From NCBI GenBank assembly GCA_009783695.1, contig WRCY01000011.1, forward strand, positions 1-49,827: a stretch of DNA of 49,827 nucleotides. The letters are read 5' to 3'. The notes beneath the pieces are model-generated. The model saw nothing but the letters and a program-made list of their open reading frames with translations, was not told the origin of the DNA and did not search any database. Every line of letters starts with the position of its first letter. The first letter of the stretch is position 1. Position numbers and translations under genes: made by a program. Positions 1-8,190 of the stretch are shown piece after piece. The stretch is from Oscillospiraceae bacterium. GTDB taxonomy: Bacteria > Bacillota > Clostridia > Oscillospirales > Ruminococcaceae.

Positions 1-159
1 CAGAATCAGTTCGGGCGGCATGCATTCCCCACAATGGCGCTGCAGGAGCAGCTTCTCGCAACAGGCATGCTTATGTTCATCGCTCCCATGATTTTGCTTT
101 ATCTCGTAGCGCAGAGAGGCTTCGTTGAAAGCATCAGCCAGTCGGGTATAAAGATGTAA
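1..159 (+). CDS. Carbohydrate ABC transporter permease, C-terminal fragment
   Basis: Only the last 52 codons are in the window; the gene begins upstream. The reading frame from base 1 ends in QRGFVESISQSGIKM and a TAA stop. This is the characteristic end of MalG/UgpE-type inner permeases, in which a last membrane helix (here MLMFIAPMILLYLV) is followed by a short tail reading roughly QR-F-V-GI--GGIK. The protein would form half of the membrane channel of a sugar importer. The next gene on the same strand, 90 bases on, is a sugar-binding lipoprotein, which fits one transport operon. The substrate cannot be told from this fragment. Confidence 0.75.
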   Translation, partial: QNQFGRHAFPTMALQEQLLATGMLMFIAPMILLYLVAQRGFVESISQSGIKM

Positions 160-248
160 GCTTTGCCTTTACGCGGTACTAAAACGTATCATAAGAATAA
201 GCGCGGACTTATTCAAATAATAAAAAATCTATAAATTAGGAGGAAAAT

Positions 249-1739
249 ATGAAACTCAGAAGAATCTTAAGCTTGTTCATCGTTCTCGCATTATCGTTCT
301 CACTTGTCGTGGGCTGTAACGGTGAAGACCCTGTAACCCCGCCTCCCGTCGGCAGTGAAACCAACGGAAACGGTAATAACGGCAGCGGCAGCGACAGCAA
401 CGGCGGCGACAGCAGCGACCCGTGGAGCCATATGCCCGTAACAGGCGTAATGCCTGACGGAAGTGTCCGCGACCTCGGCGGCATGGTTATAGAAATAGGC
501 TGCTTTTGGGTGCCCGACGTTGTCGAGCCCACAACCGAGTACAACAGAGCAAGACTCGAATACCGCGATTACATTATGACGAGGCACAACTTTACAATGA
601 GAGAGGTTGAAATCGGCGGTCACGGCGACCACGCCGACATAATCGCGGCTACCACCCTTGCAAACAATCCGATTGCCGCCATAAACAACGTAGACCCCGG
701 GCGCGTGGTTTCACTTGTCAGAAATAACATGTTCTTTGACGTAAGCCAAATCACAGGCATCGACCTCACCGTTCCTAAATGGAACAGCCACATCCGCGAA
801 GCGATGAGCTTTGACGGCGGAACTTATGGATTTGTTCATAATTATAACCAGTTTAACGCCGGCGTTATATTCTTCAACAAAGACGTTCTCAGAGAAGCGG
901 GCATCGACCCAGAGCTCCCCTACGACCTTCAGCTGGCTAACGAGTGGACCTGGGACGCAATGCTTGAAATAGCCGAGGCTGTAACCCGCGACGTCGATGG
1001 CGACGGTATCATTGACTACTTCGGCTTCTGCCTTTTTTCAAACCGCACTATGCTGTCCGCAATGGCGAGTAACGGCGCAAGGTTCATCGGGAGAGACGAC
1101 AACGGCAGATTCTACAATGCCGCAAGCGGCTCCCTTGCAGCTTTACAGGCTTTCGACCATGTGCGCGACTTCGCTACAAGGGAACTGACGCAGCCTCAGC
1201 CCGAGGGAGTGGCTTATGACTGGTGGAGGGACGGCTTCAGAGAAGGCAGGGCGGCGTTCCTTGTTTATGAGGAGTTCGGCAAGGACGACTTTGCCACCGT
1301 GCCTTTTGACTGGGGTATGGTTCTTTATCCCCGCGGCCCTCAAATGGATAAGCTTACAAGCATTTATTATGAAAATGTAAAAACGATTCCCTCGGTGTTC
1401 AGCCTTGCGGAAGCTGAAGATATTATATTCGCTTACGACCTCTGGACTAACGAACCTCCCGGCTATGAGGACGACGGAATGGCTTGGAAATACGAGCTTT
1501 ATGAAAGATACCGCGATTCCCGCGCTGTTGATGAAACTGTTGCTATGATTCGCTCCGGTGATTATACCACGCTCAGACTTGACGGCTATGTTATGGGCGG
1601 CGAAGACGTCGGACTGTTCACTTACGATGTATGGAACATGGAGCACACCGGCGCTCAGCTCTTAGAGTCAGCAAGCCAAATCTGGGATACGCGCGTCAAT
1701 ACGGCGAACACAGCGCTCGACGCCTGGAGCAACAATTAA
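249..1739 (+). CDS. Extracellular solute-binding lipoprotein of a sugar ABC transporter
   Basis: A 496-residue family 1 solute-binding protein. It has a lipoprotein signal peptide with a basic start MKLRR, a hydrophobic core and the lipobox LVVGC, so Cys23 would be lipidated and the protein held outside the membrane. A Gly/Ser/Asn-rich linker (about residues 30-57) precedes the binding domain, which has the length of maltose/oligosaccharide binding proteins. A DVDGDGIIDYFGF segment near residue 250 resembles the calcium-loop-like stretch common in this family. The start is preceded by TAGGAGGA at a good distance. It follows a MalG-like permease, so it probably captures an oligosaccharide for that importer. 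The actual ligand is not predictable here. Confidence 0.85.
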   Translation: MKLRRILSLFIVLALSFSLVVGCNGEDPVTPPPVGSETNGNGNNGSGSDSNGGDSSDPWSHMPVTGVMPDGSVRDLGGMVIEIGCFWVPDVVEPTTEYNRARLEYRDYIMTRHNFTMREVEIGGHGDHADIIAATTLANNPIAAINNVDPGRVVSLVRNNMFFDVSQITGIDLTVPKWNSHIREAMSFDGGTYGFVHNYNQFNAGVIFFNKDVLREAGIDPELPYDLQLANEWTWDAMLEIAEAVTRDVDGDGIIDYFGFCLFSNRTMLSAMASNGARFIGRDDNGRFYNAASGSLAALQAFDHVRDFATRELTQPQPEGVAYDWWRDGFREGRAAFLVYEEFGKDDFATVPFDWGMVLYPRGPQMDKLTSIYYENVKTIPSVFSLAEAEDIIFAYDLWTNEPPGYEDDGMAWKYELYERYRDSRAVDETVAMIRSGDYTTLRLDGYVMGGEDVGLFTYDVWNMEHTGAQLLESASQIWDTRVNTANTALDAWSNN

Positions 1740-1976
1740 TAACCAAGAACTCCTTTTTACATTATTTATTGTTTTTATCCTGCCAAACTTTGCAAAATTT
1801 CTTCTATTATTGCCGAAAATCGCATAAACACAGATGTTTTTGCGTTATTAGCAATTTGTGGGAATAGCGGAGCAATATTTGGTTAGTTAATAACATGAAA
1901 ATTTAGTATACTATCCTTATGTAAATGTATTTTCGGAAAACCGTAAATCAAATCACTTTTTGGAGGAAAGAAACAA

Positions 1977-2588
1977 ATGAAACTCAGGAAAATTCTCGCA
2001 ACCTTAATAGCCCTCGCTTTAGTCGGCGGCTTAGCAATTACAGCAGGCGCAAGCCAGGTAGAACTCCGTCTTGACGAAGATAAGCAGGTTGACGGCGTTG
2101 CATCAATAGTTTACTACTTCACAAGCGTAGTTGCTGACGCTAACGGCGCAATTGACGGAAACGTATTCATCGGTATGGAGCATAGCAACGTTCAAAGAAG
2201 CGTAGCTAACGAAGGCGCACTCTTTACCGAGCAGGGCAAAGACATATTCCTTGACGAAGGTCAGGCTTCCCTCAGAGTTGACCTCGGCGGAACAATGGAT
2301 TCTGTCGGCGGCTATGTAGGCATTAACCTTTGGACAGTCGGTTCTTACGGAGTCGACAGATACGAATTCCTTGATGCAAGCGGTAACCTTGTTGCTACCG
2401 TAACTCCCGCAGGCGTTGTTACCCTCGGCGGCACAACTACAGCAGTTCCGATTTCGTCACCTATCACAAGCGATATGCTCCGTGACGCAGACGGCGGCGC
2501 GAAAACAGGCGTTGGCGATGTAGCAGTTGCTTCCGCAATCGCTCTTATAGCTGCAGGCGCAGTTGTATTCAGCCGTAAAAAGAAATAA
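1977..2588 (+). CDS. Secreted surface protein with sortase-like C-terminal anchor
   Basis: A 203-residue protein of unrecognised function. It starts with a signal peptide (MKLRKILATLIALAL, probable cleavage after AGAS near residue 26). A Gly/Val/Thr-rich, beta-looking mature part of about 145 residues follows. The C-terminus is a typical sorting-signal layout: a short AKTGVGD motif, a hydrophobic helix (VAVASAIALIAAGAVVFS) and a final RKKK. The motif resembles the xPxTG(D) variants seen in Clostridia rather than a strict LPXTG, so cell-wall linkage is inferred and plain membrane anchoring is possible. A strong TGGAGGAAAG ribosome binding site precedes the ATG, and a hairpin terminator follows the stop codon. 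Confidence 0.7.
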   Translation: MKLRKILATLIALALVGGLAITAGASQVELRLDEDKQVDGVASIVYYFTSVVADANGAIDGNVFIGMEHSNVQRSVANEGALFTEQGKDIFLDEGQASLRVDLGGTMDSVGGYVGINLWTVGSYGVDRYEFLDASGNLVATVTPAGVVTLGGTTTAVPISSPITSDMLRDADGGAKTGVGDVAVASAIALIAAGAVVFSRKKK

Positions 2589-2604
2589 GAATAGTTCTTA
2601 ATAA

Positions 2605-2636
2605 AATAAAACCGGAGCAAAAACTCCGGTTTTATT
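2605..2636. terminator. Bidirectional hairpin terminator
   Basis: A 9-bp stem AAACCGGAG / CTCCGGTTT with a 6-base loop, A-rich on the left and T-rich on the right. It lies between the convergent surface-protein and GH105-like genes, so it can end transcription from both sides. Confidence 0.85.
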
Positions 2637-2640
2637 TATT

Positions 2641-3600
2641 TTACTTCTTCGCCCATGCCTCCATTATCAGCCATGCCGCCTGCGCTTCCGCCGATGTCCC
2701 TTGCCTGTCAAACAGCGGCGCACCGCAAACCCCGTGCAAAATCCCGAACTCGTCTATATTTTTAGTCACGGTCTTGCGCGCCTTGTCGGCGTACTGCTTA
2801 TAATTCCTGCCGGCAAGCCAGCCCTCTTTAAGGCCGCGGTAAATAAATGCCGCTGCCATCATCGCGGAAGTGCCGTCTGTAAAAGTATCCGGCTCGTCTA
2901 AAATATCGTGGAAAAGTCCGTCGTCGCGCTGGTATTTGAGCATACAATCAAGGATTTCCTGCCCTGTCTGCATGAGCGTTTCATAAGCGGTTATGTCGCC
3001 GCAGCTCTTTGCTTCATGCAAAACTTTTGCAATCCCGAGCAGCGTCCAGCCGTTTCCGGTGGCCCAGAGCTTGCGCCGTACAAACTTCTGCGTTCCCGCG
3101 TCAAATATATGAAACATGCAGCCCGACTCATCGTCGCGCAGATAATTCATAATCCCGAAAATCTGCTTGGTTGCCTCGTTCAGCTCGCCCATTACAGCTA
3201 AGAACGGCGGCCCCATATAGCAGGAATCCGACCAGATTTGATTGGGCGTGAAGCCTTCATGAAAACTTATTTCATTGTGATAAATCACGCCGTCTTCCGT
3301 ATGGGGTGCGTAAACCATCAGATACTCGAGCATTTTATCAGCGGCGCTTTTATACAGCTCGTTCTCGGTAACTTCATAAGCGCGCCAGACCGCCTCCCCG
3401 TTTGCACCGGGGTCGGTTATGGCGGTTTCGTTTAACATTCCGAGCCGCCCGTCGCAGCGCTGCCTTACTACAGCATCGTGCGCCATCGCCACAAAGAGCT
3501 CGGTTTCGCCCGATTCGAGGAGCGCCTGCGCCGCAAAGCCCTGCTCCCATGAAAAACGCTGCATCGCCAGCATCGCGTTTATAACACGTTTATGTATCAT
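2641..3600 (-). CDS. GH105/GH88-family unsaturated glucuronyl/galacturonyl hydrolase
   Basis: A 319-residue cytoplasmic protein with no signal peptide. It has the alpha/alpha-barrel pattern of YteR/YesR-type hydrolases, which remove the unsaturated uronic acid left on oligosaccharides by pectin or rhamnogalacturonan lyases. Recognisable motifs are FSWEQG near residue 16, QIWSDSCYMGPPFL (Asp125 matches the family's catalytic Asp region) and LWATGNGWTLLGIAKVL around residues 178-194, which matches the W-x-R/T-GNGW signature. Family members usually have about 350-370 residues, so this is a compact one. The gene is preceded by a copy of the dispersed leader repeat carrying AGAAAGGA, and it shares a terminator with the convergent surface protein. 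With the sugar importer to its left it suggests uptake and breakdown of plant oligosaccharides. The exact substrate is inferred. Confidence 0.8.
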   Translation of the reverse strand: MIHKRVINAMLAMQRFSWEQGFAAQALLESGETELFVAMAHDAVVRQRCDGRLGMLNETAITDPGANGEAVWRAYEVTENELYKSAADKMLEYLMVYAPHTEDGVIYHNEISFHEGFTPNQIWSDSCYMGPPFLAVMGELNEATKQIFGIMNYLRDDESGCMFHIFDAGTQKFVRRKLWATGNGWTLLGIAKVLHEAKSCGDITAYETLMQTGQEILDCMLKYQRDDGLFHDILDEPDTFTDGTSAMMAAAFIYRGLKEGWLAGRNYKQYADKARKTVTKNIDEFGILHGVCGAPLFDRQGTSAEAQAAWLIMEAWAKK

Positions 3601-3663
3601 GATTTTAAGGTAAATCCTTTCTTCACAAGATTAATATGAAAATAACGTTTTCCCGCAAGACGT
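3601..3663 (-). repeat. Dispersed leader repeat, copy before the GH105-like gene
   Basis: Read on the minus strand it contains GGGAAAACGTTATTTTCAT, then CTTGTGAAGAAAGGA and the start codon of the hydrolase. This is a recognisable but shortened copy of the ~80-bp leader family described in the findings. The upstream part (AGTTTGAAAATAAA, GAATCG) is missing or degraded. Confidence 0.7.
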
Positions 3664-3675
3664 TTGGGTGCTTGA

Positions 3676-4010
3676 TTTTATTATAACATAATTTCAATCG
3701 CCGCAGGCGATTGCGGCGGTAAAACCGCCGGCGGCGCGAACGCGCCGAATTATTGTTGAAATAAAAATGCTGTTTCGGCTTTGCCGAAACCCACCCGCAG
3801 AGCGGGCGGCAAGCGTAAACGCTTGCATTGACATTTTTATTATAACATAATTTCAATCGCCGCAGGCGATTGCGGCGGTAAAGCCGCCGGCGGCGTGAAC
3901 GCGCCGAATTATTGTTGAAATAAAAATGCTGTTTCGGCTTTGCCGAAACCCACCCGCAGAGCGGGCGGCAAGCGTAAACGCTTGCATTGACATTTTTATT
4001 ATAACATAGA
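3676..4010. repeat. Tandem 159-bp repeat made of consecutive short-loop hairpins
   Basis: Two nearly identical 159-bp units (3676-3834 and 3835-3993) and the first bases of a third. Each unit strings together six perfect inverted repeats with 2-4-base loops: AATCGCC/GGCGATT, GGCGGT/ACCGCC, GGCGCG/CGCGCC, GTTTCGGC/GCCGAAAC, CCCGC/GCGGG and CAAGCG/CGCTTG. Units are bounded by TTTTATTATAACAT. No believable gene lies here. A decayed partial copy occurs at about 34955-35060, so this is a dispersed element rather than a local duplication only. Confidence 0.85.
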
Positions 4011-4120
4011 ACCGCTGCCTTTGTAAAGATGAAAAATAAGTTTGTTTTTTCTTAATAATTAGTTATTATTGACGATAATAAGAAGAGGGGGATTATTCCT
4101 CTGCAAGGACTGCAAGATTA

Positions 4121-4192
4121 AGCAAAACTCTCATGAATGGGGACGAGCATTGTTTTCATTACTATTTTATAAAGAAAGGATTTAATGAAAAT
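4121..4192 (+). repeat. Dispersed leader repeat, copy before the carboxypeptidase gene
   Basis: A diverged copy of the leader family ending in TTGTTTTCATT, then AAAGAAAGGATTTAATG and AAAATATG at the start codon. The reading frame through it is open and in frame with the gene (CFHYYFIKKGFNEN before the Met). A four-codon ATG-AAA-ATA-TGA mini-ORF overlaps the start codon. Confidence 0.7.
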
Positions 4193-4936
4193 ATGAGCCA
4201 GAAGCGGTTGATTTTGATTAATACGATTGCCTGTTTTGTCGTCGCCGCTGCGGTTTCGCTTACAGTGATTTTTACGCATGCACCCGATATACCGGAGCCC
4301 GCTGAACCTGCATCGCGGGAAGAATCCATGTATTCTTACTGGGCCTTTATCCTTATAAACAACGAAAACCCCTTGCCCGCATACTACGAGCCGGAGCTGG
4401 AGGTGATTGATTTTACGAGTACACGCGAGTTCTACCTTGACAAGCGCGCTGCGCCTTTCGCCATAGAGATGCTCTCCGCGGCTGAAAGCGACAGTATAGC
4501 TCTGCGCGTCGTGTCCGCCTACCGCTCGCACCAGCGGCAGCTTGAAAATTTTAACAACTACGTTGCGCGCCTGATTGCCGAGCACGACATGGGCGAAGAG
4601 GAGGCTGCCCTGCTCACATCGTCCCAGATTGCGCAACCGGGCGCAAGCGAGCATAACGCCGGGCTTGCGATTGACATACTGAGCACGGATTGGTTTTTGC
4701 ATAACGACGACGTTACCGAGGAGTTCGAGCGGACGCCGGAGTTTCGCTGGCTTGCCGAGAATTCATGGAAGTACGGGTTTATCCTGCGCTATCCGAAAGG
4801 CAAGGAGGACGTAACGGGCTTCATCTATGAACCGTGGCACTTTAGGTATGTGGGGACTGCCCTTGCCGAGCAGATTGTGAACTCGGGGCTTACGCTTGAT
4901 GAATACATTGACCTTTATCCTCCCATTATCCCATAA
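4193..4936 (+). CDS. D-Ala-D-Ala carboxypeptidase, VanY/LdcB (peptidase M15B) family
   Basis: A 247-residue membrane-anchored peptidoglycan hydrolase. One N-terminal membrane helix (about residues 6-26) is followed by a short Pro/Glu-rich linker and the M15B domain. The zinc-site motifs are clear: SAYRSHQRQ, SEHNAGLAIDIL (the SxHxxGxAxD motif; His154, Asp161) and YEPWHFRYVG (ExWHxR; His216). Family members trim the C-terminal D-alanine from wall stem peptides outside the cell. The start is placed at 4193 because the 20 codons upstream are leader-repeat sequence, though an in-frame ATG at 4133 exists. The gene overlaps the end of the next, convergent gene by 11 bases. Confidence 0.85.
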   Translation: MSQKRLILINTIACFVVAAAVSLTVIFTHAPDIPEPAEPASREESMYSYWAFILINNENPLPAYYEPELEVIDFTSTREFYLDKRAAPFAIEMLSAAESDSIALRVVSAYRSHQRQLENFNNYVARLIAEHDMGEEEAALLTSSQIAQPGASEHNAGLAIDILSTDWFLHNDDVTEEFERTPEFRWLAENSWKYGFILRYPKGKEDVTGFIYEPWHFRYVGTALAEQIVNSGLTLDEYIDLYPPIIP

Positions 4937-5201
4937 GCCTCATGATTATTCCCGCCGCCGCCGCGCCAAAGCCCGCCGCACCCGCAAACTTCAGCAGCGT
5001 GTATTTTCTTGCGGGCTTAATGCGCAGCTTGCCCGCCTTGGAGGCGGCTTCGGTTTTGCCGACAATAGCCTGCACGTTTTTGTTTAAATCCCTTGTCACT
5101 GTATCGCTTTTTTCCGGCTTGACAAAAAAGATTGCACGCTCGAACAAATCGCTTTCAGGATTGCTTACTTCTATGATTAACTTGTTCACGCCTTTAAGCA
5201 T
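4926..5201 (-). CDS. Small membrane protein of unknown function
   Basis: A 91-residue protein I do not recognise. The first two thirds are soluble and mixed in charge (MLKGVNKLIIEVSNPESDLF onwards). The C-terminus has one Gly/Ala-rich membrane segment, FAGAAGFGAAAAGIIMRLM, suggesting a tail-anchored protein. The start at 5201 is chosen because the 20 in-frame codons upstream belong to a dispersed leader repeat with CGAAAGGACATGATAAAAATATG. Its 3' end overlaps the carboxypeptidase gene in convergent orientation. No function should be assigned. Confidence 0.6.
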   Translation of the reverse strand: MLKGVNKLIIEVSNPESDLFERAIFFVKPEKSDTVTRDLNKNVQAIVGKTEAASKAGKLRIKPARKYTLLKFAGAAGFGAAAAGIIMRLMG

Positions 5202-5280
5202 ATTTTTATCATGTCCTTTCGATATAAACGGAGAATGGAATGTTTCGTTTTCCCGATTCAATTGTTTATTTTCAAACTTC
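5202..5280 (-). repeat. Dispersed leader repeat, copy before the small membrane protein
   Basis: On the minus strand it reads AGTTTGAAAATAAAC, TTGAATCGGGAAAACG, a variable stretch, then TCGAAAGGACATGATAAAAA and the start codon. It is nearly full length, and its frame is open into the gene (consensus FH-x5-KG-x4-N-Met). Confidence 0.75.
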
Positions 5281-5842
5281 CATCATATTTGACTTACTGT
5301 ATTATTGGAAAACCTCATGAGGTTTATGCCGGTTTTCAACGGCTTATTATGTTGAAAGTGTTGAAAAGCCCCCGTTTCAGAGATTTCGACAAATATTTTT
5401 GTTGAAATAACCGTTGAAAATGTTTAAAAGCGCATTATTACGCAGAATATAAGCGCGTATGTTTCTATTTAATTATAGCTGCGAACTATTTTAATTATAC
5501 ATACAAACTATTATTCCGGCGCCCGCCGGAAAGCAGCTTATTATTTTTTTGACCCTTTTTAAAATTTCAACTGAAAAGCCCATTGCACAAACATTAAACC
5601 AATGGTATATTAGTAATGATTTATACTATGCGGATATTCGACATTTTACTGCGCGTAGAATTATTACAATCGGAGTTTTCAACAGGTTTTCAACATTAAA
5701 ACTGTGGAAAACCCGCCTTTTTAACGATAGTTATTAGTGCGAATTATATTTTAAGTTGAAAACTTAGTTGAAAGTGTTAGAAACGGCTATGCTATGGGAT
5801 ATGCTTTCATATGCGAAAGTTGAAAAAATATTTTCAAAAAGG
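5281..5842. repeat. Noncoding AT-rich region with eleven GTTGAAA heptamers
   Basis: No credible gene lies here. The heptamer GTTGAAA, in either orientation, begins at about 5333, 5351, 5360, 5401, 5413, 5565, 5675, 5686, 5755, 5767 and 5819. Several are paired 9-12 bp apart (5351/5360, 5401/5413, 5675/5686, 5755/5767), about one helical turn. Such spaced direct repeats resemble iterons or clustered protein-binding sites. No exact DnaA box (TTATCCACA) was seen. Confidence 0.6.
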
Positions 5843-5910
5843 CTTGACTTTTAAGGGTAAGTATGCTTAAATTTACTTATACTGATTGACATTAAAGGGA
5901 GGGCTTAACT

Positions 5911-6312
5911 GTGAAAAAATCTGCGTTTTATAAGTGGCTTGTTATCGGTTTGGTTTTGTTTGTCGGCTTTTTTATTTTCTCGGCACTTAGCTTCGGTGAA
6001 CTTATATGGTTTACAGATATGTTTAGCTTTTTAATTGTGTTTGGATTGGCAGCGGCTTATGGGCTCATGTTCTGTAAAGGCGGGTTCAGTTTACTTAAGG
6101 TTGTAAAAGGCATGAAAACAGGCGCGTTATATGCGGGCGGGATTAGTTTTGTGATAGTTTTTATCTCCATGCTTCAAATAATGGGTGAAGACCTTGAGCG
6201 CACAGGTGGTAGAATAGCCGTCGCCTTTATTTCGCTGATGAGCGGCTTACTGATTAGCGCGGGGGCGCGGGTTGCAGAGGTTTGGCTGACGCATGATGAA
6301 CCGCAGGACTAA
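5911..6312 (+). CDS. Four-helix membrane protein, paralogue of the PadR-linked gene at 25.9 kb
   Basis: A 133-residue hydrophobic protein starting at GTG after GGGAGG. It has about four membrane helices. Its sequence parallels the C-terminal part of the protein encoded at 25880-26515: both have GE(L/I)IW, a F-S/T-F--V------AYGLMFC-like stretch, LLK and then GALYAGGI, and a final LL-SA-ARVAE. It lacks that protein's soluble N-terminal HAAS-like domain. The upstream bases (AAAAAATATTTTCAAAAAGGCTTGAC) also match those before the padR gene, so this may be what remains of a duplicated padR locus. Its function is unknown; family logic suggests a membrane partner of a PadR regulator. Confidence 0.65.
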   Translation: MKKSAFYKWLVIGLVLFVGFFIFSALSFGELIWFTDMFSFLIVFGLAAAYGLMFCKGGFSLLKVVKGMKTGALYAGGISFVIVFISMLQIMGEDLERTGGRIAVAFISLMSGLLISAGARVAEVWLTHDEPQD

Positions 6313-6334
6313 TTAAAGAGAACCGATATTACTG

Positions 6335-6389
6335 CCGGCGGCTCGCCGGTTGAAAAACCCGCAGGGATATTTCCCGGCGGGTTATTTTT
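6335..6389 (+). terminator. Two hairpins with a T tract
   Basis: CCGGCG-GCT-CGCCGG (6335-6349) is followed by AACCCGC ... GCGGGTT (6356-6383) and TATTTTT. The second is a plausible terminator for the membrane protein. The convergent gene ends at 6420. Confidence 0.65.
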
Positions 6390-6419
6390 ATGAATTAATA
6401 TTTAAAAGTTCGTTTTATG

Positions 6420-8117
6420 CTAAGAGATAACTTCAATACTTACCGCGATCGGCGTAATTTCAGCGAGCCTGTAGACGCCCGAGAAGACGGGTTTTCTTGC
6501 GAGGGCGTTCGCTTCGTCCTCGGTAGCGGGAATGAGCTCTGTGCCCTGCAGAATGTACCAGTTGCCGTTATCATCGTTTATAACATTTGCCGAATGGCGG
6601 TGGAACCTCACGCTTAATGAATCAATCGCGTTGCTTGTAAGTGCGCCAATAGCAGCGTTCCAGACATATGTGCCGTTGTCGGTTATCACCGCGAAGTTGC
6701 TGCCGTCGTTGCTACGCATGAACCGCAGCTCACCCTCAAGAGTGCCGAAGCCCAAGTCTATTTCCTCGCTGTAGAAGCCGATTGTGCTGTATACGAAGGT
6801 TCTCGTCACGCCCTCGGAAATGCGCGCATACTTGAAGCCGCCGTTCGTGAAGCCGAGAATCACAAGGATGTCTTCGGTTTCTTCTACTTTATTGAGTACA
6901 AATCCGCCGTTTCTGCCCGCGGTATAAATCGCGCTCACACTATCGTTTCTCGTGCGTATTACAATCTCGCCGTTTCTTACGAGCGCGGTGCGTATTTCTT
7001 CACCGTTCTGCACTAAAACCGTGGTGTCAATCTGTCTCAGCTCTCCGCTTTCGCTTTCCGCGATGAAGAGGTTGGTTACACGTCCAAATGCGTCACCGCC
7101 TGTGATGAGCAGTGTGCCTGTTACCGCGTCAATATAAATTACCTGCGGGTTTACAGTAACGAATCCTGATATCGCCGTAAGCGCGTGAGCGTTGTTTGCG
7201 TCTGTTACGATTTCGTATAGCAGAACCTGGCTTCCTGTCGTGAGCACAAATCTGTTGCCGTTTATGAAGTTCATGCTTGTCGCATTACTTAAATCCAGTT
7301 CAATGAGTCCGTCGTCGCATGGTATAACAATCGGAATTTCCACAGGGTCGTCGCTGTTTTCGGGAAGATTCACGTCGCCGTCGGGCGTGTGTTCTTCATG
7401 CGGGTCGACGGGGTCATCGGAATGAACGGGGTCTGCCGGGGCGTCAGGGTCATCAGTTGATTCCGGCGGTGCTTGTGTAAATTCCTCGGGAGTGTTCGGT
7501 ATTGTTGTTATGGGGCTGTAGTTCTCATCGTTAACCAAGCCGCCGCCAAACTCAACAGCTGTAAATGCGGTAATACTGCGAAGCTCGGAATACAGTCCGT
7601 CACTTGCGAGAACCCTTGCGCCGTTAAAGAACATGGTCGCCGCTTGAATTTCCTGTTCTTCAATATTTACAAATTCACCGTTCCAGAGCGCAACCACCTG
7701 AACTCCGCTGTCGTCTGAAGCGAGCGAGCTTAAAACCGAATCCAATTCCTCAAAGGTCATCGGTTCCGCAAAAGAGATATACATTTCGATTTGTTCGTTG
7801 GTGAAGCCTTCCGTTTCAAGGATTCCCTCTTTTTCTATTATAGCTTTAAAGCGGTCTATATCGCTTACCGCGCTCGTGCCGCTGTAGTTGGGCGGGAGCG
7901 GAGGCGGGATAATGCCGTTATTATTCAAGACTGAGCCGAACAGTACAACTGCTGCGACGGCGAAAACCGCGGCGGCAGACGTAAGCGGCAGCCATTTCGA
8001 CTTTGCCGCCGACAGGAAAAATGACGCGGAGGACGCGCGTTTGGCGTTTCTGCGTATTTTGCTTTCGTCGAAAGTATACTGCGACATAATTTCTTTGTAA
8101 AAATCATGCTTGTTCAT
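6420..8117 (-). CDS. Membrane-anchored propeller-like protein, probable anti-sigma partner
   Basis: A 565-residue protein. A cytoplasmic N-terminus of about 45 residues is followed by one membrane helix (LPLTSAAAVFAVAAVVLFGSVL), a region of about 140 residues, a Pro/Asp/Glu-rich linker (DDPDAPADPVHSDDPVDPHE) and a C-terminal part of repeated beta-strands (LLITGGDAFGRVTNLFIAES, VIRTRNDSVSAIYTAGRNGG) that looks like a beta-propeller outside the cell. It lies downstream of an ECF sigma factor on the same strand, the usual place for an anti-sigma factor. I see no standard zinc or RsgI motif in the N-terminus, so the anti-sigma role rests on position and topology. AGGAGG precedes both a TTG at 8120 and the ATG at 8117; I chose the ATG. 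Confidence 0.6.
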   Translation of the reverse strand: MNKHDFYKEIMSQYTFDESKIRRNAKRASSASFFLSAAKSKWLPLTSAAAVFAVAAVVLFGSVLNNNGIIPPPLPPNYSGTSAVSDIDRFKAIIEKEGILETEGFTNEQIEMYISFAEPMTFEELDSVLSSLASDDSGVQVVALWNGEFVNIEEQEIQAATMFFNGARVLASDGLYSELRSITAFTAVEFGGGLVNDENYSPITTIPNTPEEFTQAPPESTDDPDAPADPVHSDDPVDPHEEHTPDGDVNLPENSDDPVEIPIVIPCDDGLIELDLSNATSMNFINGNRFVLTTGSQVLLYEIVTDANNAHALTAISGFVTVNPQVIYIDAVTGTLLITGGDAFGRVTNLFIAESESGELRQIDTTVLVQNGEEIRTALVRNGEIVIRTRNDSVSAIYTAGRNGGFVLNKVEETEDILVILGFTNGGFKYARISEGVTRTFVYSTIGFYSEEIDLGFGTLEGELRFMRSNDGSNFAVITDNGTYVWNAAIGALTSNAIDSLSVRFHRHSANVINDDNGNWYILQGTELIPATEDEANALARKPVFSGVYRLAEITPIAVSIEVIS

Positions 8118-8190
8118 CAAAGTGCGCCCTCCTTTTTAAGATGATGTTGCCGGGATAATATGAGGAATCCATGAAAGTACATTTTTAGTC

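Noticed and set aside
4118-4702. 194-residue ORF opposite the carboxypeptidase
   Set aside because: Antisense shadow of a gene with clear active-site motifs.
5281-5842. Chromosomal origin (oriC) in the GTTGAAA region
   Set aside because: TTTTCAACAGGTTTTCAAC and CTGTGGAAAAC look superficially like Firmicutes oriC DNA, but no exact DnaA box and no dnaA or dnaN gene are present, so the region was left as an unexplained repeat cluster.
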